Source: Congeria kusceri
Lineage: Eukaryota; Mollusca; Bivalvia; Myida; Dreissenidae
Length of the DNA stretch: 64,000 bases
Direction: 5' to 3'
NCBI GenBank assembly: GCA_027627225.1
Contig: CM051027.1
Coordinates: 42,655,618-42,719,617, forward strand
Shown in pieces: positions 61,714-64,000 of the stretch. Below the pieces are notes generated by a model. The model worked only from the letters and a program-made list of their open reading frames with translations. It had not been told where the DNA came from and searched no databases. Position numbers and translations under genes: made by a program. Position 1 is the stretch's first letter; every line of letters starts with the position of its first letter.

Positions 61714-62869
61714 TGTTATAAAAGCTCAAATTTTTCATTTGGTATATCATAAAACAACACAACCCATTTATCAATATTCTCAAAATGTGACATCTGATTC
61801 TTCTTGAATGCTAAAATTATGTACACAAAAAAATAAATTGTTCTTTACACTAATGTCCTGAACAGTAATTGAACAAAACATCAAACAAGTGAACAAAGCT
61901 TGCTGTTTTTTGCATAATAAACTCAGTTTCTTAATTTATATGGCAAAAACTGTATTTTAAGTAATTTAAGGCAGTTCTAAACATAGTATTATATTATCAT
62001 TATAATTATATTATCATCATATGCTTGGATGAGAAAGAACAACAAAAAGTTCCGTGTGTCATTGTTTACCTTCATAATATGAATATATACTTTTTAAAAG
62101 TAGTTGTGTACATGAAGAGAAAGAACCATAACAAAAATCTGATTTTGTCATTGTTTACATTTACAAACAATGAGTTTGTATTGCATGAAAATGTAGTTTC
62201 GAATATGATCAACTGACATTTGAATGCTCCAATTTATTTAAATTCAAATATATAACATATCTGGAGCATTTTAATTATCAATATTAGCAATCTACTTAGG
62301 ACAGAAGCACTCAAGATCTACTTATTTACATCAGAATAATTTGGGTCATTGTTGGAAAAACCCGTTGTTTAAAAATAGATAGTAAATGCAATCCAGTGAT
62401 TAAAGTGAGTATTGGAAAAAAAAACTATTCTAAAAATAGATTGTGGATACAATTAAGTGATGAATTCCGCAGGTTTAAAGCTGTTTATTCACAATCAGAT
62501 TTTTTAACAATGGCGGTCGTTTAATATAAGTGTTATTGTGTCGTGATTCAACAGATAAAAGCAATAAAAGTTCAATAACAGCGAGATTGCGATTAGTAAT
62601 ATAAAAGTGAACCGGTGTATGAAAATGAACAAACATACATTTTAGCATCTTCAAGGTAAAAGAGCAACACTTATTGTATGTTCACAATAAACAAAATGTC
62701 GATATGTATCCAATGACTTTATTTATCTTAAATATGCAATAATATCATTGTTTTTATACATTCGCTAACTTGCAAAATCCTGGTATTTCCATTAATAGTC
62801 CTGGTATTTCCACACATTCCACTTATAAAATATAGTTTATTTCCGGCGATTGGCGCGGTATTCACTTAT
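61714..62869. other. LINE inter-ORF region or additional AT-rich insertion
   Basis: About 1.15 kb separates ORF1 remains from ORF2, longer than usual for L1/Tx1 elements. No coding sequence is recognised; a nested insertion is possible. Confidence 0.35.
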
Positions 62870-63784
62870 GACACTGTCGATATGCTCATGTATGTCAAAT
62901 TTTATGCGCTCCTGATTCTTGGTGAGCGCAAATACGGAGGCGTTGAAGAACCAGGTGGTCTATATCTCTTGATGTAGGGCCAGTCTGTTCATCAACGCCC
63001 TGTTTAGAGCCGTGACGTCGTCTGAATATCCTTCCTCTTACGCATAATAATTGTTTTGTCGTTGTTGGACTTAAGCTTCATTAAAACAGGTCTGATCTGT
63101 CCTTTCTTACTTGGAATTATGTGACTTGCAGGTATTTGTTCGTTTTCTATCTGGATTCCTTTACCCTGCAGCAGTCCTAAGACTTTTGTAGTCAGGTTTG
63201 AGACAGATTCATGTTATCTTGTTGGATGTCAATTATGTTTACATTGTTTATACGCGAATACTGCTCATTATAACTTGAGCGCTTAATGGCATCACTACAT
63301 TTTTGTGTGTTTTCCTTTACTTGTGTTGCAATGTTCTCCATTGTTTGCATTCAGCTTTTAGAGTGGATATGTTCTCTTTAAGTGTTTCATTCTCAAATTC
63401 CAAACACTTAATATGTTCCGCTAAATCTTTTGTTTTTTCCTCTATTTGCTTCTGAACACACTGCTGTAATTGGTGTTCCATTTCTTTGGTTAGGTCATTT
63501 TTCATGTTGGATATCCTCTCTTCATTGCGCTTTTCAACCTCAGAAATTATTGACGAAATGGTGTCGGTAATCAGGCTTTCGATTTCTTCTCTTTTCAAAA
63601 TGGTTAGGTATTTCAGTGACTGCTCCATAGACTCAACTTGTTGTTTGATTGAACCATCACTTATACTGTCATTGCTGACCTCTGAGTTGGTACATTTTGG
63701 TCTATTGTCACCTTTGGCCTGCATTTTTCCAGGTGGTTGAAATTTAGAGTTTTTCAACCCCTTTACAGTGTCTTTTCCACTCAT
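62870..63784 (-). pseudogene. LINE ORF1: coiled-coil RNA-binding protein (broken)
   Basis: The first frame (63784-63317, 155 codons from ATG) has a basic start and a long heptad-like coiled coil (EIESLITDTISSIISEVEKR, LEFENETLKENISTLKAE). After a frameshift near 63350 and another near 63200 the reading continues with RPVLMKLKSNNDKTIIMRK, which matches the RRM-like region of L1 ORF1 proteins. It would bind the LINE RNA in an intact element. Confidence 0.75.
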
Positions 63785-64000
63785 GTAGAATTTTGATTTT
63801 AAGATATAGCAGCTTTAATGTGTTTATAACTGTTTTAATCCCTTGTCACCGTCCAACGACAGGTGATATATATAATTGTAGAGCTTTTTGTAGTGATGAC
63901 TCAGTTGTCCTATTATCCAATTATTATCATATCCATTGCAGATTTAATCCCCTTGCCCTGCTTGAATTGGCTTGAATCGGTTTATCAATAGGTAATTAAT
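63785..64000. other. Probable LINE 5' UTR, cut by the window end
   Basis: Sequence upstream of the ORF1 ATG. No target duplication can be checked because the 5' boundary may lie outside. Confidence 0.35.

Larger units (their letters stand above)
57640..63784 (-). mobile_element. L1/Tx1-type LINE, degenerate
   Basis: Minus strand, ORF1 (63784 to about 62870) then ORF2 (61713-58223) and an AT-rich 3' UTR to a T-run at about 57640. Two ORFs, a coiled-coil ORF1 with RRM-like end, APE endonuclease, RT with FADD and a C-terminal zinc finger are the L1/Tx1 plan. The element retrotransposes by target-primed reverse transcription when intact; this copy has several frame breaks. It lies upstream of the receptor's first visible exon, in the same orientation. 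Confidence 0.88.

Overview
The window is AT-rich animal nuclear DNA, most likely from a bivalve mollusc. Reasons: genes split by canonical GT/AG introns, genes of metazoan type (paired-like homeobox, ionotropic glutamate receptor), and a dense load of repeats of the kind known from bivalve genomes (the 'AGCTCACCTGAGCAC' hairpin family, 'TATGCCCC...' elements, a tRNA-derived SINE, DIRS and L1/Tx1-type retrotransposons). The species call is an inference; nothing in the window names it.

Layout. 1-16 kb is almost all repeats: an 84-bp duplication, a SINE, a 'TATGCCCCC' element (2.6-3.7 kb), a 141-bp satellite open in reading frame (4.6-5.5 kb), 'AGCTCACC' elements (6.2-8.4 and 11.3-12.1 kb), a third family (12.2-12.7 kb) and a dead PHD-finger/transposase-like remnant (14.5-14.8 kb). 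16.6-19.2 kb (+) holds a complete four-exon paired-like homeobox gene with an eh1 repressor motif, a TATA box and a poly(A) signal. 20.7-26 kb is again 'AGCTCACC' and 'CTAG-end' repeats, one interrupted by a retro-insertion with a 14-bp target duplication. 26.5-31.3 kb contains weakly supported gene pieces: a spliced 10-codon microprotein candidate (+) carrying a 361-bp MITE in its intron, and an unidentified minus-strand gene candidate with a poly(A) signal. 33.5-38.8 kb carries a degenerate DIRS-type retrotransposon (minus) next to a 966-bp inverted-repeat element. 39.9-42.2 kb is a 2.28-kb inverted-repeat DNA element with 104-bp internal repeats.

43.4-57.3 kb (minus) is the largest gene: thirteen phase-consistent exons of an ionotropic glutamate receptor, from mid amino-terminal domain to stop codon. 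Its first exons lie outside the window or beyond a >6-kb L1/Tx1-type LINE (57.6-63.8 kb, minus) that sits in the upstream intron in the same orientation. The receptor keeps the channel signature but has changes at residues that normally contact glutamate.

The most notable pattern is across repeats: at least four families with unrelated internal tandem cores end in a short perfect hairpin followed within about 5 nt by CTTGTT or CTAGTT, as expected of Helitron/Helentron-type (HINE, 'pearl'-like) non-autonomous elements. Two of them share both termini but have different cores. All family assignments are from reading the sequence; no search was run.
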